A stretch of 64,000 bases of DNA. Source: Akebia trifoliata. Taxonomy: Eukaryota; Streptophyta; Magnoliopsida; Ranunculales; Lardizabalaceae. Below the pieces are notes generated by a model. That model ran no database searches. It saw nothing but the letters and a program-made list of their open reading frames with translations, and was not told the origin of the DNA. The DNA lies in contig CM030714.1 of assembly GCA_017979445.1 (NCBI GenBank), forward strand, positions 13,139,892 through 13,203,891, written 5' to 3'. Made by a program: the position numbers and the translations under genes. Of this stretch, positions 1-12,499 are shown one piece after another; within the stretch, counting starts at the first letter, position 1, and each line of letters begins with the position of its first letter.

Positions 1-506
1 ATGAGTCGAGGGTGACGGGTGGGATGATTTTGAGGCTATTTTGAGTGAGCTGGAGGCTATTTTTGGGCAAGAATTCTCGGTGGTTTTGAGGTAGGATTTG
101 GGGCTGTTTTGAGGGGTATTTAGGTTCAGAGGGAGGATTTTGGGAATTATCGATTGAGATTGGGTTAGAATGAGGGGTTTTTGGCGAGTTGGTCTTTATT
201 TTTTTTTTTTCTTTTATGTGGCATGCTTTAGATTTGGTGATATCTTTGATCATGTTTTTTCTTGTTAAAACCTATCCATGTTCCCCTTTCATTCCCTTAT
301 TTATTTATATTTGTATTGTGGTCATTCGAATTGTCGGGAACTTGTTGTTTGGTTTACGTGGGGAAGTTGAGGGTTTAGGAAAATGAATCATTGTAGGTTA
401 GTCGGGAAAGTGTATGAGACAAAACAAGTTTGAGGGAGGTTGGACTGGGTCTTGGTTTTGGGTTCGATAGGTGTAGGCGGGAGATGATGAGTGTTGCTGT
501 TGGACT
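1..506. other. G/T-rich unassigned stretch
   Basis: Plus strand is rich in G and T with short runs such as TTTTGAGG. Small open frames occur on both strands but none resembles a known protein. The base bias resembles the minus-strand body of the family 2 LTR at 16900-18000, so this may be retroelement sequence, but I cannot align it. No gene seen. Confidence 0.4.
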
Positions 507-1316
507 TGTGCACACCCCAATTTGTATGAACCCGTTAGGAAAATCCAAATTTTCCCGAGTTGATTTTAATTTAGAACTTAAGCTTTCCAACGGACCCGCA
601 TTGCCACTTGACACCATTTTCATACATACATGCATTCATATATCATGTCATATAATTTTGTATGCCCAAACCTTGTCCCTAACTCATATCCACTCTCTAT
701 TAATCAACTCAATATCCATACCCTAAACCCATTCTCAAACCAAGTCCATAAATAAAGTCCACATCCTAATCAAGCCAAGTCACCCTAAGACCTTAACCTA
801 AAGTCCATAGCCCTAACCCATTATCCATAAACCAAGTCCATCTCCTAACCTATTATCCATAAACCAAGTCCATCCCCTAAGCCCAATACCAATCCCATTC
901 TCTCACACCCCTTCAAAGGATGACACATGTTGAAATCTCATAAGCCCCTAATACTTGATGTTTTAATCTAATTGGAGAGTCAACTCCCCATTGTAAAAAT
1001 CCAATAATATCCTTCCCAAAAAGTGTAGTCAAATCAAAAATGTACTTTGATTTTTAATAATAATCTATAAAGTTGAGAGAACTTCCAATCTTATCCCTAA
1101 AATGTGAGAATCTTCAAGTACATGCATGGAGCTTTCATTAGCCCATTTCAAAAATATACACCTACCCTTACTTTATAAAATTATTTACAAATGAACCAAT
1201 GTTTACTTTTCACTTAACACTCCACATTTACACATGTCACTCCCCTACTCACCTTTCCAAATGTATTTTTTTGTTCTCTCACCTATATTTATCAGAAAAT
1301 CAAAGATCAAACAATG

Positions 1317-3064
1317 TGAAAGTGCCCTCGATCTGCGGGGTGCGCGGATCCACTTTTGACCCTTGAGGTTTGGGAGTCGCCACCTAGTTATTACGGTCTA
1401 GGAACCGGATACTGACTCTAAACGGATAAAGAAACTAATCTACTAAAGAAAAACTGAATCCGGGGATCACATTACGGGGTTGGAAGGTGTTAGGCACCAA
1501 CCCCGCCCGACCAATGCCGGTCTCTACTTATCTCAAATAAGACTACATTGCCAACAAATAACCTAGATAAAAAAATAAAAATAATAAAAGAAAGTTTACC
1601 TTCAAAACGCAACAATTTTATTCCCTCAGAGCTGATAAAATCACTCTTTGTACCGTACTCCTTGCTTGTTCTGTCTTCGGATCTGATTTCTGATCTCCGA
1701 GGCGAGGTATCTCTTTCTTAGATCTGAATTCTTCGAATTTTTTTATGGATTTTGGAGTGTTTTTGAAGGGCTTCTAGGTGTTTTCCAAGCTAAAATTGAA
1801 GTATGGGTGTTAGGTAAGGAATTGGGGTTTCAAAATTAAGATTTATGGAAGGTTAGGGGCGTTTTATGACCTACTTCTCTTAGGATTTATCATTTGATAC
1901 GAAAATAGGGTGTGAGGACCCTTATTTATAGATTTTTTTTAAGGGTTGATTTAGATAGAATTAGTATTCGATTATAATTCTTTTAGTTAGAGTTGTATTT
2001 TAGTTAGAATTGTTTTAGGTAGAGTTGTATTTTAATTAGAATTGTTTTAGGTAGAGTTATATTTTAGTTAAAACTCTATTCAATAGAGTTATTATTTAAT
2101 TAGAACTCTATTAAGATTTTGACTTTTGGTCACATTTGATTGACTTTAATACTTTGATTTTAGTCTTAATGGATTGACTTTAAGATTTTGACTTTAGTCT
2201 TAATTAATTGACTTTAATTTTGACTTTAGTCTTACTTGATTTACTTTAATACCTTGACTTTAGTTTTGCTTGGTTGACTTTAATTTTTTGGAGAACCCCC
2301 CCTCTATTATATCTTTAATTCTTTGGACCCCCAAATGGAGGGGTCCTTAAAGAAATATCTTGCGAACCCTCAACAATTTTGCCTGAGAGCCTGATTGATC
2401 GATTTTTTTAGTTCAAAATTTTAAATTAATTTCATTAATGTTTCACTTTAATTATTTAATATTTTATTTATTAATTTCGAAAATTTTAATTATAAAAATT
2501 GTGAAATTACCATTTTACCCCCGGAGATGACTTTTCGCGTTTTAAGTCGGTTTTTAATGTTCTAGGATGTTTTGGAATCGATTTTTCGTAAGGAATTCAA
2601 TGGAAATATTGATTTGTGTCATTTATGAAATTTTTTGTGTAAAATGGTTGTGAACTTTATGAGGGGTATTTTTGTAATTTTGTCAAATTCTGTGAAAATT
2701 GGCGAAATGATTTATTTGATTTTGATTTGTTATTTTATGTGTTCGAAAGGATTTTCCTAAGCGTAATGTAGGCTTTAGGATTGTTTTGATGTTAGGGGTA
2801 TTTTGGTAATTTGGTCATTTTTTAGTGATTTTTATCGTGAAGCTTCTTTTTGTTTGAAAAATGATGATTTCTAAGCTTTTGGGGTTATATTTTCTTAGCG
2901 TAATGTGGTTTCTACAGTTTTGTTAATTTGAGATACCTCATCCGGATTTCTGAAACATATCTGGTAACAAAATAAAGCATTGGAATAATCATCCATCATT
3001 GGGAACTGTTGCAATCTGGTTGACGAGTTGATTAATCAGGCGGTGCAAAAATGAGGTGTCTACA
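1317..3064 (-). mobile_element. Solo LTR S (family 1)
   Basis: Complete family 1 LTR of 1748 bp in reverse orientation: on the plus strand it begins TGAAAGTGCCC and ends GGTGTCTACA. Perfect 5-bp target duplications CAATG flank it (1312-1316 and 3065-3069), and there is no internal region, primer site or polypurine tract, so it is a solo LTR produced by LTR-LTR recombination. It keeps the core hairpin (arms CGGGGTTGG at 1475-1483 and CCAACCCCG at 1497-1505), a PBS-like 10-mer on the minus strand (1373-1382), and the family degenerate GACTTTAGTCTTA-type short repeats at 2100-2290. It sits inside the family 2 LTR 507-4165 and is therefore younger than it. Confidence 0.93.
1475..1505 (-). other. 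Conserved LTR core hairpin (solo LTR S)
   Basis: Nine-base complementary arms flank the reverse complement of GGTGCCTAACACC. The arms match those of B, A and G exactly. Confidence 0.75.
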
Positions 3065-4165
3065 CAATGCCTTTATGGTTTCTTTACCAAATGTCACATT
3101 TACCCTCATACAAATGAAAAATCCCAAAAAAATAACCTAAACCTCATGTCCATTCTCTTTATTTTTAAGGTTGGACCATTATATTCCTAAAAGTTCTCTA
3201 AAAATTTTATAAATAGTTTCACTTTCTATGAACAATTTATGCTCTCAAACCCCCACTTTTCTACCCCAAACTCTATAAAAATTTATAATTATTTCTCCAA
3301 CCTTCTCTCAAACCAACCTTTAATCTAAGAGCTCTTCTCATTTCTCTATTATCAACCAACATTTTCTACTATCTCCAACTATCTATCTTCAACCAAAGCA
3401 TTCAACTCTCAAGGTCACCTCAAGACTCAAACATCTTCAAAGAACCTCAAGGGACAAGGTGGGTTAGATTAGATTTATTTTATTTAGTTTGCATCTTTTA
3501 CTTCTAATCCTCCATTTTTATATTTTAGCAATCTTTAGGATGTAATGCATACTATCTCTCATCTCCGGTAGGTTAGACTAAGGTTTAATCGAAAGGGTGG
3601 GGTGAAGCCCTCTTTTCCTTATTATATCTTATGCATCATGTTGTACATAATGAATCCATTCACAGATGTATGGCAATGATGAATAAATGTGTTACTCTCT
3701 TGTTGGGGTGAAGCATAAAGTTTCTAGCCTTGCATACGTGCATCAAGGTTGTGGCCTCAAGAAAACTCTATCATGGAGTTTCTTTAAAAGTTCAAACGAA
3801 CATTTATATCCATAAGAAATAATGTGACTACATGGGTCATCCTTGTCCATAGGATGCCCCTAATGTCACATTGAAATCAAAATCCTTTTCTAAGGGAATA
3901 TTTCACGCAATGCATACACCACCTCTAACATGCATTCTCATGCATTTTCATTTTTTTTTTCTTAAGTTTTACAAAAAAAATGGCCAAGTTTCAAGGTAAC
4001 CACTTTGGTGGAGAGGATGGGGGTGCCTAACACCTTTCTCATCCTCTAACTGGAACTCCTTACTTAATCATTTTGGACTCTTATTCACACCTATTTCTAA
4101 AAAAGAATTGTGGCGACTCCAAATAACGTAGTATTAAGGTTCACGATGAACTTTTCATGTCTAAA

Positions 4166-4919
4166 TGACTCATGATGTGTTGGGCTTGGGTAGGTGAAAC
4201 ACGGGCTTGCTTGGGATTGGAACTTGTAGGTTTAAGTAGATGGATTAGCATAGACTCGACTTCTGACTAAATGGACTGCGTGATTGGGTAGAAAGGTTTT
4301 GTAGTTGGGTTTAGGGTTGACTTTTCAAGATTTGGAAAATGGGTCCATCTGGTTTGTTTAGGCGCAGCTTGCAGCGTGTAGGTTCAAATAGTGAGGTTGG
4401 TTGGGTTTTTGGTAGCGATCATAGGGTTTTTTTACCGTTGATCCAACAAATTTGTGGCTTGCAGATGGGGAGAGAAATGAAGACTAAAGTAGCACGATAT
4501 TCTTCTTACGAGAAGGAGGAGGCCAAACCCGCGACTAGGGCTTACTTTGCCATGGTGTCCGGTGTGGCAACTAGGCCAACCCATCCTTTGTGGAAGCCAA
4601 ATTTTTCTTTAATGGTCAATTATTCTTCTAAGAGTCGATTCTTCACAGAGTGGTCCTATAGAAAACTAGATTGACGGTAGGAACGGTCCAGTTGGTGGCA
4701 GACAAGGCAACAGAACTGTCGGGGTAGAAGCCAAGCAGATAAGGTTGTTGGAAAAGGTAAAGTTGGTCGAGATGTTCCTAAGGTCGAGATTCCTACGAAG
4801 AAGAGTGGGAGGGTTCTTGATACCTTCTTATTACGTGGATTGGGAAGACATTGTTGATGCTGGTGCGGCTGGACATATCCCCACCCCTATACCCATCAGC
4901 TAACTTCAGGGGGAGATGG
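4166..4919. other. Unassigned stretch left of the mobile-domain relic
   Basis: A plus-strand open frame of 111 codons lies at 4339-4674 (begins MGPSGLFRRS), without recognisable motifs. It could be the decayed N-terminal part of the relic that follows, since spacing and strand agree, but I cannot show this. No RNA gene or LTR edge seen. Confidence 0.3.
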
Positions 4920-5549
4920 AGTGTGTTCCTGTCCACTGTTCCCCAATTCTTTGATGACATCAGGATGTAGTTCTTGACGATGGGCTTTAGCACATTTTTG
5001 TAGATCCCTGCTCTTAGGGCTGATCATCAGCTTTTCTTGGCCATGATCGAGAGGTGGTTATTGGAAATACTCTTTTCACATGTCGAAGGTGGATATAGGC
5101 ATCAAGCCTTTAGATTTTGTGACGATCCTGGGCATTATTATCGATGGAAAGCCATTGCCCCTGTATATGTTGTCCATTCAGGAGATAAGTGAGTTGCTAG
5201 GCATTGAGAAGGTCTTTGCCTCTATGGTGGGGAAGGTGGGCAAGATCAACATAGAAGTCTTGATGGGGTTGTTGTTTATCGCGGGAGAGGACAAGACTCC
5301 TCATACTTATAAAGAGTGAGTAGCCCATTTTTGTGACGACTTCGATGTTGTCTTTCGCATATACTTCATGTTCCTCATTGGCAGCTGCTTCTTTCTCGAG
5401 GATGACTCATCGGTCTCCACCACCTTCATTTCGATGATGTGAGACATCAATCATATTAGAGACTTCGATTGGGGGAGCTTGATCTATGCTACCATTCTTG
5501 CTGGCCTAAACCGAGTAGTAGAGGGGGATATTGCACCCCGGGGGAACTA
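4920..5549 (+). pseudogene. Broken plant-mobile-domain-like fragment
   Basis: From 5080 one frame runs to 5549 with in-frame TGA stops at 5317 and 5440. Its translation contains FHMSKVDIGIKP, then LIGSCFFLEDDSSVST, then RDFDWGSLIYATILAGLNR. This order and wording (a His-Met strand, a hydrophobic GSCLF-type segment with acidic residues, then DWG..IYA..LAGLNR) is what I know from the plant mobile domain (PMD, aminotransferase-like) proteins carried by plant transposons and retroelements. An upstream piece, AMIERWLLEILFSHVEG, continues the match in a shifted frame near 5030-5080, so there is at least one frameshift. It lies next to a family 2 LTR, so it may be captured cargo or the extra ORF of that element. 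Clearly nonfunctional. Confidence 0.5.
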
Positions 5550-6269
5550 GGATCTCAACCCACTTCTTCTAACATTTTATTGAAGTAAATATACTTCATT
5601 TTTCGTTTCTTGTTTGTTTATCCTATTTTTTCCATATTTACCTTCTGACCTTTTTACCCATTCTTCAAATATTCGTCCATGTCTACTTCCTTTTCTATCT
5701 ATCGACTTGGTGTTACTTTGACGAAGATTACTCATTGGGTACTTTTTGAGTCACTCGAGATACTAAGGTGATACGAAATAGCCTTCAGAGAGCTCGAGCC
5801 CACATTGACTGATGTCATCTTCGAGATGTAAGTGTTCTGACCCTTTATCCCTATCTTTTCAATTTGAAGTTCTTTGTGTTAGTTGTCTGATTTTCTTTTT
5901 TTACAAATCTTCTCCGTCACGTTACATGGTCTTCCTTGCACAGTTAGCGGGAGGCAAGAGGTACGGAACGCCTATTAGCGTAATACCCGACGATAACACT
6001 ACCCCTATTTCATCAGTGAACAACGCTACACATTTTATCTAGGAGAATGTCTATTCTTCCAGCACGATGGGAGCCTTCGCATCCCTGTCCATTAATTGAG
6101 CCTATCTCTGGGGCTATGACGGTGGATAAGTATCTGACACAAGAAAAGGGTGTAGACGTCGTTGATTTGGTGAGGAAGTGTGATTTTTAGGCCTAGTTCA
6201 GAGAAGCGTCCATCAGATGCATTATGCCTGTAGTCAATGCTCGAGTTGGGATTACTAAGTCGGAGGGGT
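5550..6269. other. No gene seen
   Basis: Pyrimidine-rich in places (5580-5720), with short open frames only (for example 5812-6042). It may be a decayed continuation of the element containing the mobile-domain relic. The last bases before the next LTR read GGGGT. Confidence 0.3.
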
Positions 6270-7503
6270 TGAAAGCGCCCTGAATCTATGGGTTGCGGAT
6301 TCATTTTTGGGTGTTTGGGAGTTGCCACCTAGTTATTACGGTTTAGAAACGGAAACATTGACTCTAAATAAATAAAAATACTGATCTACAAAAAGAACGG
6401 TTCCAAGGATCACATTACGGGATTGAAAGGTGTTAGGCACCAATCCCGCCTGGGCAAATGTCTGTCTCTACTTTTCCCAAAAATTACATTGCTAAAAAAT
6501 GACCTAAATAATAAAAAAAATGTTTACCTAGGGTGATTGTGACGATCGATTCCCTCAGTACTGGCGGAGTGTGTTCCTCGTATGATCCTTCCTATTTTTG
6601 TCTCTATCACTGGATCAGCTTTCCATCTTCAAGATGAGGTATTATCCTCCTAGATCAGAGTATTTGTTGGATGTTCTGGGTCTTTTAAGAGTTTCTGAGT
6701 GTTTTTTAAGGATTTCTAAGTGTTTTTTGAGTAAAAAATGAGGTTTGGGTGTTAAGATAGGGACTAAGGACTTCAAATTTAAGATTTTGAAAAGGTTTGG
6801 GAGAGTTTTTGACCTCTCTTTCCTAACATTTTTCTTAACCTGCGAGATTAGGTTGTGGATGCTCCTATTTATAGAGTTTTTTGGAAGTTTTTCAGTTTGA
6901 CTAAGTCTCTTTTAGATAAAATTAATTAAGATTTAATTAGGGTTTCCATTCTTACGTACAATGAAAGAATATTTTTTAGTTTTTTATAGAACCCCCTGAT
7001 TATATTCTAATTCTTCGGGATCCCAAATGGAGGGGCATTCTAATAAATATCAGGTGGGCCCCACTTTAATAAGTGGGCCACTACTTAAAATTTGGCACGT
7101 GGGCTTAATTAATTAATTTTATTTATTTAAAATTTTAAATTTAATTTATTAAGGTTTTACTTTACGTTCATTAATATTTTAATTATTAATTTCAAAATTT
7201 TAAATTTTTAGGGTTGAAAAATTATCGTTTTGCCCTCAAAGAAGGCTTTTGCATTTTGAAGTCATTTTTTAATATTTTGAAATCAGTTTTTCATAAGAAA
7301 TTCAATGAGAGTATTAGTTTGTGTCATTTATGAGTTTTTGGCGTGAAATTATCGTGGACCCTATGAAGGGTATTTTCGTAATTTTATCGAATTTAGTGAA
7401 AATTGACGAAACAGTTTAGTTGATCTTAATGTACTATTTTATGTGTTCACAAGGATTTTCCTAAGCGTAATGTAGGCTCTAGGGATGTTTTGATGTTAGG
7501 GGT
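6270..7503 (-). mobile_element. Truncated, diverged family 1 LTR
   Basis: On the plus strand it begins TGAAAGCGCCCTGAATC and follows the family 1 LTR (core hairpin arms CGGGATTG at 6418-6425 and CAATCCCG at 6441-6448, CTATTTATAG TATA equivalent near 6866). It stops at GATGTTAGGGGT, where the next LTR starts at 7504. About 270 bp corresponding to the outer (U3) end are missing. The sequence is clearly more diverged than the other copies and shares changes with the LTR at 57426-58930 (for example GGTTGTGGATGCTCC), so the two form an older subfamily. Element D evidently inserted into it at GGGGT; the displaced piece is not found on the other side. Confidence 0.8.
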
Positions 7504-9222
7504 TGAAAGCGCCCTCGATCCGCGGGGTGCGCGGATCCGCTTTTCACTTTTGAGGTTTGGGAATTGCCACCTAGTTATTACGGTCTAGGAACCGAACATT
7601 GACTTTAAAAGGTAAATACTACAAATCTACGAAAAATAAGAAACTAAGTCCAAGGATCACGTTACAGAGTTGAAAGGTATTAGGCACCAACCCCGCCTGG
7701 CAAATATAACTACATTGCTAAAAAGACCTAATCAATAAAAAATAAAATAGTTACCTTTTCCGAACGCAACGATTTTGTTCCCTCAGATCTGATAGAACAA
7801 CTCCTTGTATAGTATTCCTCGCTTCGTTCTGTCACCGGATCTGATTTCTGATCTCCAAGTTGAGATATCTTTTTCTTGGATCTGTGAGTTTTCTGATTTT
7901 TTTATGGATTTCTGAGGTGTTTTGGAAGGATTTCTAGGTGTTTTTTGAGCTAAAGTTGGGGTATGGATGTTAGGTAAGGAGTTGGGACTTCAAAATTAGG
8001 GTTTATGGGAAGTTAGGGGAGCTTTTTGACCTACTTTTTCTAGGATTTATTTTTTCATACGAAAATAGGGTGTGGAGGACCTCTATTTATAGATTTTTTA
8101 AGTGTTTGTTTAGATAGAATTAGTGTTTAATTATAATTCTTTTAGTTAGAATTATATTTTAATTAGAATTGTTTTAGGTAAAGTTATATTTTAGTTAGAA
8201 TTCTATTAAATAGAGTTATTATTTAATTATGATTGTTTTAAATAGAATTATTATTTAATTAGAACTCTATTAGGATTTTGACTTTTGGTCTTATTTGATT
8301 GACTTTAAGATTTTGACTTTAGTCTTAGTTGATTGACTTTAATATCTTGACTTTAGTCTTACTTGATTGACTTTAATTTTGACTTTAGTCTTACTTGATT
8401 GACTTTAATATCTTGACTTTAATCTTATTTGATTGACTTTAATTTTTTGGAGAACCCCCCTCTATTATATCTTTAATTCTTTGGACCCCCAGATAGAGGG
8501 GTCCTTGAATAAATATCTTGACAACCATCAACAATTTTGCCTGAGAGTCTGATTGATCGATTTTTTTGGTTCAAAATTTTAAATTAATTTTATTAATATT
8601 TCAATTTAATTATTTAATATTTTATTTATTAATTTCAAAATTTTTAATTATAAAAATTATAAAATTATTATTTTACCCTCGGAGAGGACTTTTTGCGTTT
8701 TAAGTCATTTTTCAATGTTCTAGGATGTTTTGGAATCGGTTTTTTATAAGGAATTCAATGGGAATGTTGGTTTTTATCATTTATGAAGTTTTTTGTGCGA
8801 AATGGTCGTGAACTTTATGAGGGGCATTTTTGTAATTTTGTGAAATTTTATAAAAATTGGCGAAATGATTTATTTGGTTTCGATTTGTTATTTTATGTGT
8901 TTGAAAGGATTTTTCTAAGCGTAATGTAGGCTCTAGGGATATTTTAAGGTTAGGGGTATTTTGGTAATTTGGTCATTTTTAGTGATTTTTATCGTAAAAC
9001 TTCTTTTTATTTGAAAAATGATGATTTCTAAGCTTTTGGGGTTATATTTTCCTAACGTAGCGTGGTTTCTACAATTTTGTCAGTTCGAGATATCTCATCC
9101 GGATTTCTAAAACATATCTAGTAACAAAATAAAGCATTGGAATAAACATCCATCATTGGGAACCGTTGTAATTTGGTTGATGAGTTGATTAATCAAACGA
9201 GTACAAAAATGGGGTGTCTACA
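7504..9222 (-). mobile_element. 3' LTR of element D
   Basis: Full-length family 1 LTR of 1719 bp; plus strand begins TGAAAGCGCCCTCGATC and ends GGGGTGTCTACA. The terminal U5 hairpin is perfect, the TATA box reads CTATTTATA on the plus strand at 8083-8091, and the core hairpin has decayed on one arm (7675-7695). A polypurine tract (minus strand) abuts it on the right, proving it is the 3' LTR of a minus-strand element. Confidence 0.92.
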
Positions 9223-9240
9223 GATGTCCCTCTTTGGTAG
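9223..9240 (-). promoter_or_regulatory. Polypurine tract of element D
   Basis: On the minus strand the sequence CTACCAAAGAGGGACATC leads straight into the LTR start TGTAGACACC. The same purine-rich stretch precedes the 3' LTRs of B, F and A. It is the expected plus-strand DNA priming site. Confidence 0.8.
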
Positions 9241-9577
9241 AGGGTTGAAGCAAACTAGATAGCAAATCTATTTTGGTAGATAGTGCGATTTCCAAATGCC
9301 AAAGCTAGTGACAGTTCATTTTCCAGCTTGATTTAGCAATTCGTCAGGGCGTTCAGATCCTTGAGCGTAAAACTTTCCCCGAACTAAAAGGTTGTCAGGT
9401 CCTTGCGCGTGAACTCTCACTGACAGTGTCGAATCATTGAATTTAAAAAAATTCTCCTTGACTAATGTAACAACTATGCAAGTCTGTGCACTTAAAATCT
9501 TAGATAAATTTCGAAGAGTTTAAGTTGGAACTGAGTAAAATTTGAGCACAAAGTGAATATAAATTGAGCATAAACTG

Positions 9578-10075
9578 AGCATAACTCCGAGAAACCCTCG
9601 GTGGTATCTGAGCATAATTCCGAGAAAACCCTCGGCGACATCTGAGCATAGTTCCCAGAAAACCTTCGGCGGCATCTGAGCATAATTCCGAGAAAAACCC
9701 TTAGCGGTTACTAAGCATAATTTCGAGAAAACCCTCGACGGTAACTGAGCATAGTTCCGAGAAAACCCTCGGCGGTAACTGAGCATAATTCCGAAAAAGC
9801 CCTCGATAGCATCTGAGCATAGTTCGGAGAAAACCCTCGGCGGCATCTGAGTATAATTCCGAGAAAATCCTCGACGGTAACTGAGCATAATTCCGAGAAA
9901 GCCCTCGGCGACATCTGAGCATAGTTCTGAGAAAACCCTCAGTGGCATCTGAACATAATTCTAAGAAAGCCCTCGGCGGCATCTGAGCATAATTCTGAGA
10001 AAATCTTCGACGGTTACTGAGCATAGTTCCGAGAACCCTCGCGGCATCTGAGCATAGTTCTGAGAAAACCCTCGG
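9578..10075 (-). repeat. 34-bp tandem array of element D
   Basis: About 14-15 degenerate copies of a 34-bp unit that reads, on the minus strand, CCGCCGAGGGTTTTCTCGG then AACTATGCTCAGAT. It is the same repeat as 34305-34820 in element F. Each unit contains complementary arms CCGAG and CTCGG; variants such as TCGAG/CTCGG retain pairing through G-T. The open frames that run through it change frame every copy because 34 is not divisible by 3, and are not genes. Confidence 0.9.
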
Positions 10076-10589
10076 TAGGTTTCATTTTTCTTTTCTTTTT
10101 CTTCCCTTTTGAACTTCTGGAGTTACTGTTTGATCATGTTTTGCTATCTTCCTTGACTTTTTCACACAGTACTTAGGAAGACTTTTATGAGTGGGTTTAG
10201 GACTGGGCATAAAAAGAAAGGAATTTTGAGGCTCAAAAATCCAAATGCCCCTTGTGTGGCATTTCCTTTTAAATTATATTTTTTCCTTGAATTTTCTTCC
10301 CCATTTTGGATGATATTTCTTTTTCTTTTGAATTTTTTTAGATTTTTTCTTTGTTTGGGAATCTATTTTTTATTTTGATGTGGTCGGGCCTGAAGTAACT
10401 TCTCAGGTTGCCTACGTACCCTAGAATTTTGGGATTAGACCAAGACATAGTTCGAATTTTTCCCTCCCCTAGGTTAGGTGATCGGGCAAAGAAAGAAAAA
10501 TGTATTTTTTTTAAAAGGCTGCAAAGGGCTTGAGAAAAGATATATTGAACTGGGTAATAAGAGAATTGATTCGACCAAAGATGACCTCC

Positions 10590-11650
10590 TTAAATGCAGT
10601 ACCGCTTGTTGGTCAAGGTTGGTTGATTTTGGTAGTTCAATTCCATCATGATCTTGAAGTCTGACGGTTTTTCCAGGCAGTATTTCCTTAATGAATTAAT
10701 ATCTCAAATTGGGTGCAGACTTCTTCCCATAATTAAGGAGGAGTGCTTAATTTTTTCTGAAGTCTGATGATTAAATCCTTGACTTGTAAGCTGCGAATTT
10801 TAACCTTCTTGTCAAACGTGCAAACGATTCTTTTTTGATAAGTTTGCACATGGTACAAAACTTCTAGGTTGTTTTTTTTCAATCAAGCTTAGCTCTTCAC
10901 ACCCAATGATGAGCCTAGTCTGCTTCTAGCAATTGACTTTCCGTCAAGACCTTGAGATATGCAATTTCCCTTTTAATTAGTAGGATCATTTCTGTACTCC
11001 TGTAGTGTGAATGGTAACTTCTCTAACTAATCTTGGTGTGATTGACACATTGTCTTGATGATTATTTTGAGATTTTTTATTGGCTGCTTCAACCTTTCCA
11101 TTAGTCTAAGAATGTAGGGGGATGATTTGTGATGCCAGATCCTGAACTTTGAACATAGAGTAATAACCTAAGCTTTGATGTACGACCTGTTATCAGAGAT
11201 CAATACCGCTTAAATTATTTCATTAGTCTGAGAATGGTAATATATTTTGGGAGCTCTACCATTTTGAGAAGTGTAGCACTGATACATTTTGTAACATTTT
11301 CCTTGATCTCATTTTCTCAAGCCAGTATCTATTTCGTGTAAGACAACACCCAAGCTTGCACCTAACATATCCTCATAGGCCCACGTGAATAAGTCTTTTG
11401 AAATTTCTGAGAAAATTTATTATCCCCTTGTATTCCTCTAGGGATAGGATGATTTCTATTTGAATCTCTTTAGGAATTATTTTCTATTCCGAGGTAAATG
11501 ACCTTTGCTTTCTCGATTAAAGGTTGAGCCTGACTCTTATCTTATTGTTCAGGAAAGAAATCTATCAGATTATTAGTTAATTCGTTAATGCGCTCGAGGT
11601 ATTCAAAAATTTTCTTTATCCGATCAATTTCAGATGGGGCGGCAGACACC
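10590..11650 (-). pseudogene. Degenerate pol remnant of element D
   Basis: On the minus strand this aligns with 28990-30094 of element A: an acidic linker that normally precedes RT, then directly the middle and C-terminal part of integrase, ending at the family stop near 10597. RT, both RNase H domains and the integrase N-terminus are missing, and the join (around 11265-11320) is the same as in A (29330-29372). Many stops and frameshifts; no coding capacity. Confidence 0.65.
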
Positions 11651-12254
11651 TCTGTAAACTCAATAAACTAACTCGACTCAACATGAACAAAGTAGACTCA
11701 ATCTAAAGAAGACATGACCTTAGTGGAAAAAATGGACTCTAGCTAACCCAAATGACTTATGAAAACTCAATACAAGTACCCACACGAGTTTGATTAGGAT
11801 TGAGGACTGAGATATTGCTTACAATCGGTAGGATTGAAGCACTATGATCTTTAGAGAACAACTGGGCGATGTTGAGAAATTCTGAGGTCATTTCTGACTG
11901 TTGACTTGATATTGACGTTTGTTCTAACTGATTGGACTTATAACCCTAGCTAGACGATGGACGATTGAGCTTAGGTGCAATGATAACCTTGAGATCCCAT
12001 CAAATGTGAATTTGATCAATTCCAGTGTTACCCCCTTAATAACATTTTAAATGAATCCTGAGATTTTATTGAATTTTGTGTACCAAGCCATTAAACAATT
12101 CATCTATACAATGATCATTTCAAAAGGAAAAATAATCTTACTGAATTATCAAATATCTGATTTAAACAATTTTTTTCCTTTAGAAAAGCATATTTCAGTG
12201 ATTTTCTATACAAAAAATAGATCTTTTGTAAAAATCCTTTTCTTTTCTTTTGGG

Positions 12255-12257
<3 letters not shown>

Positions 12258-12286
<29 letters not shown>
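12258..12286. repeat. (TA)n microsatellite
   Basis: Uninterrupted TA dinucleotide run of about 14 units in the internal region of element D. Confidence 0.9.
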
Positions 12287-12289
<3 letters not shown>

Positions 12290-12499
12290 AAATGAGTTGA
12301 AACTCGAATTTAGAAAAAATTTTGACTTCCCTTTTGATTTAAATGGCCCGGTCCATCATGATCGTTGGATCAAGATGGACTGGGTCATTATGAATTATTG
12401 CTACATTTTGAATGGATTTTTTATTGGGTCGGTGCACCCAGTAATACACTAGTTTCAAATCAGGTTTAAACAAAAAGATTTGATCCTTGAGGACAAAAC

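Larger units (their letters stand above)
507..4165 (+). mobile_element. Family 2 Tat-type LTR, split by solo LTR S
   Basis: The sequence begins TGTGCACACCCCAATTTG, close to the family 2 LTR start on the minus strand at 18381 (TGTAGACACCCCAATTTG). It continues through C-rich, CCATAAACCAAGTCC-like sequence, is interrupted at 1317-3064 by solo LTR S, and resumes at 3070. A TATA-like TTATAAATAG lies near 3206, and the conserved core GGTGCCTAACACC lies at 4021-4033 between arms AGAGGATG (4012-4019) and CATCCTCT (4040-4047). A primer-site-like TGGCGACTCC is at 4111-4120. The right end is not defined: I find no terminal CA followed by a primer site, so 4165 is approximate. Whether this is a solo LTR or a 5' LTR is unresolved. 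Confidence 0.6.

Noticed and set aside
9492..10024. Overlapping minus-strand frames of up to 142 codons in the D array
   Set aside because: Same artefact of tandem repetition; the frames shift with each 34-bp unit.
12051..12452. 133-codon plus-strand frame
   Set aside because: Antisense to the noncoding leader of element D, crosses the TA microsatellite, low complexity.
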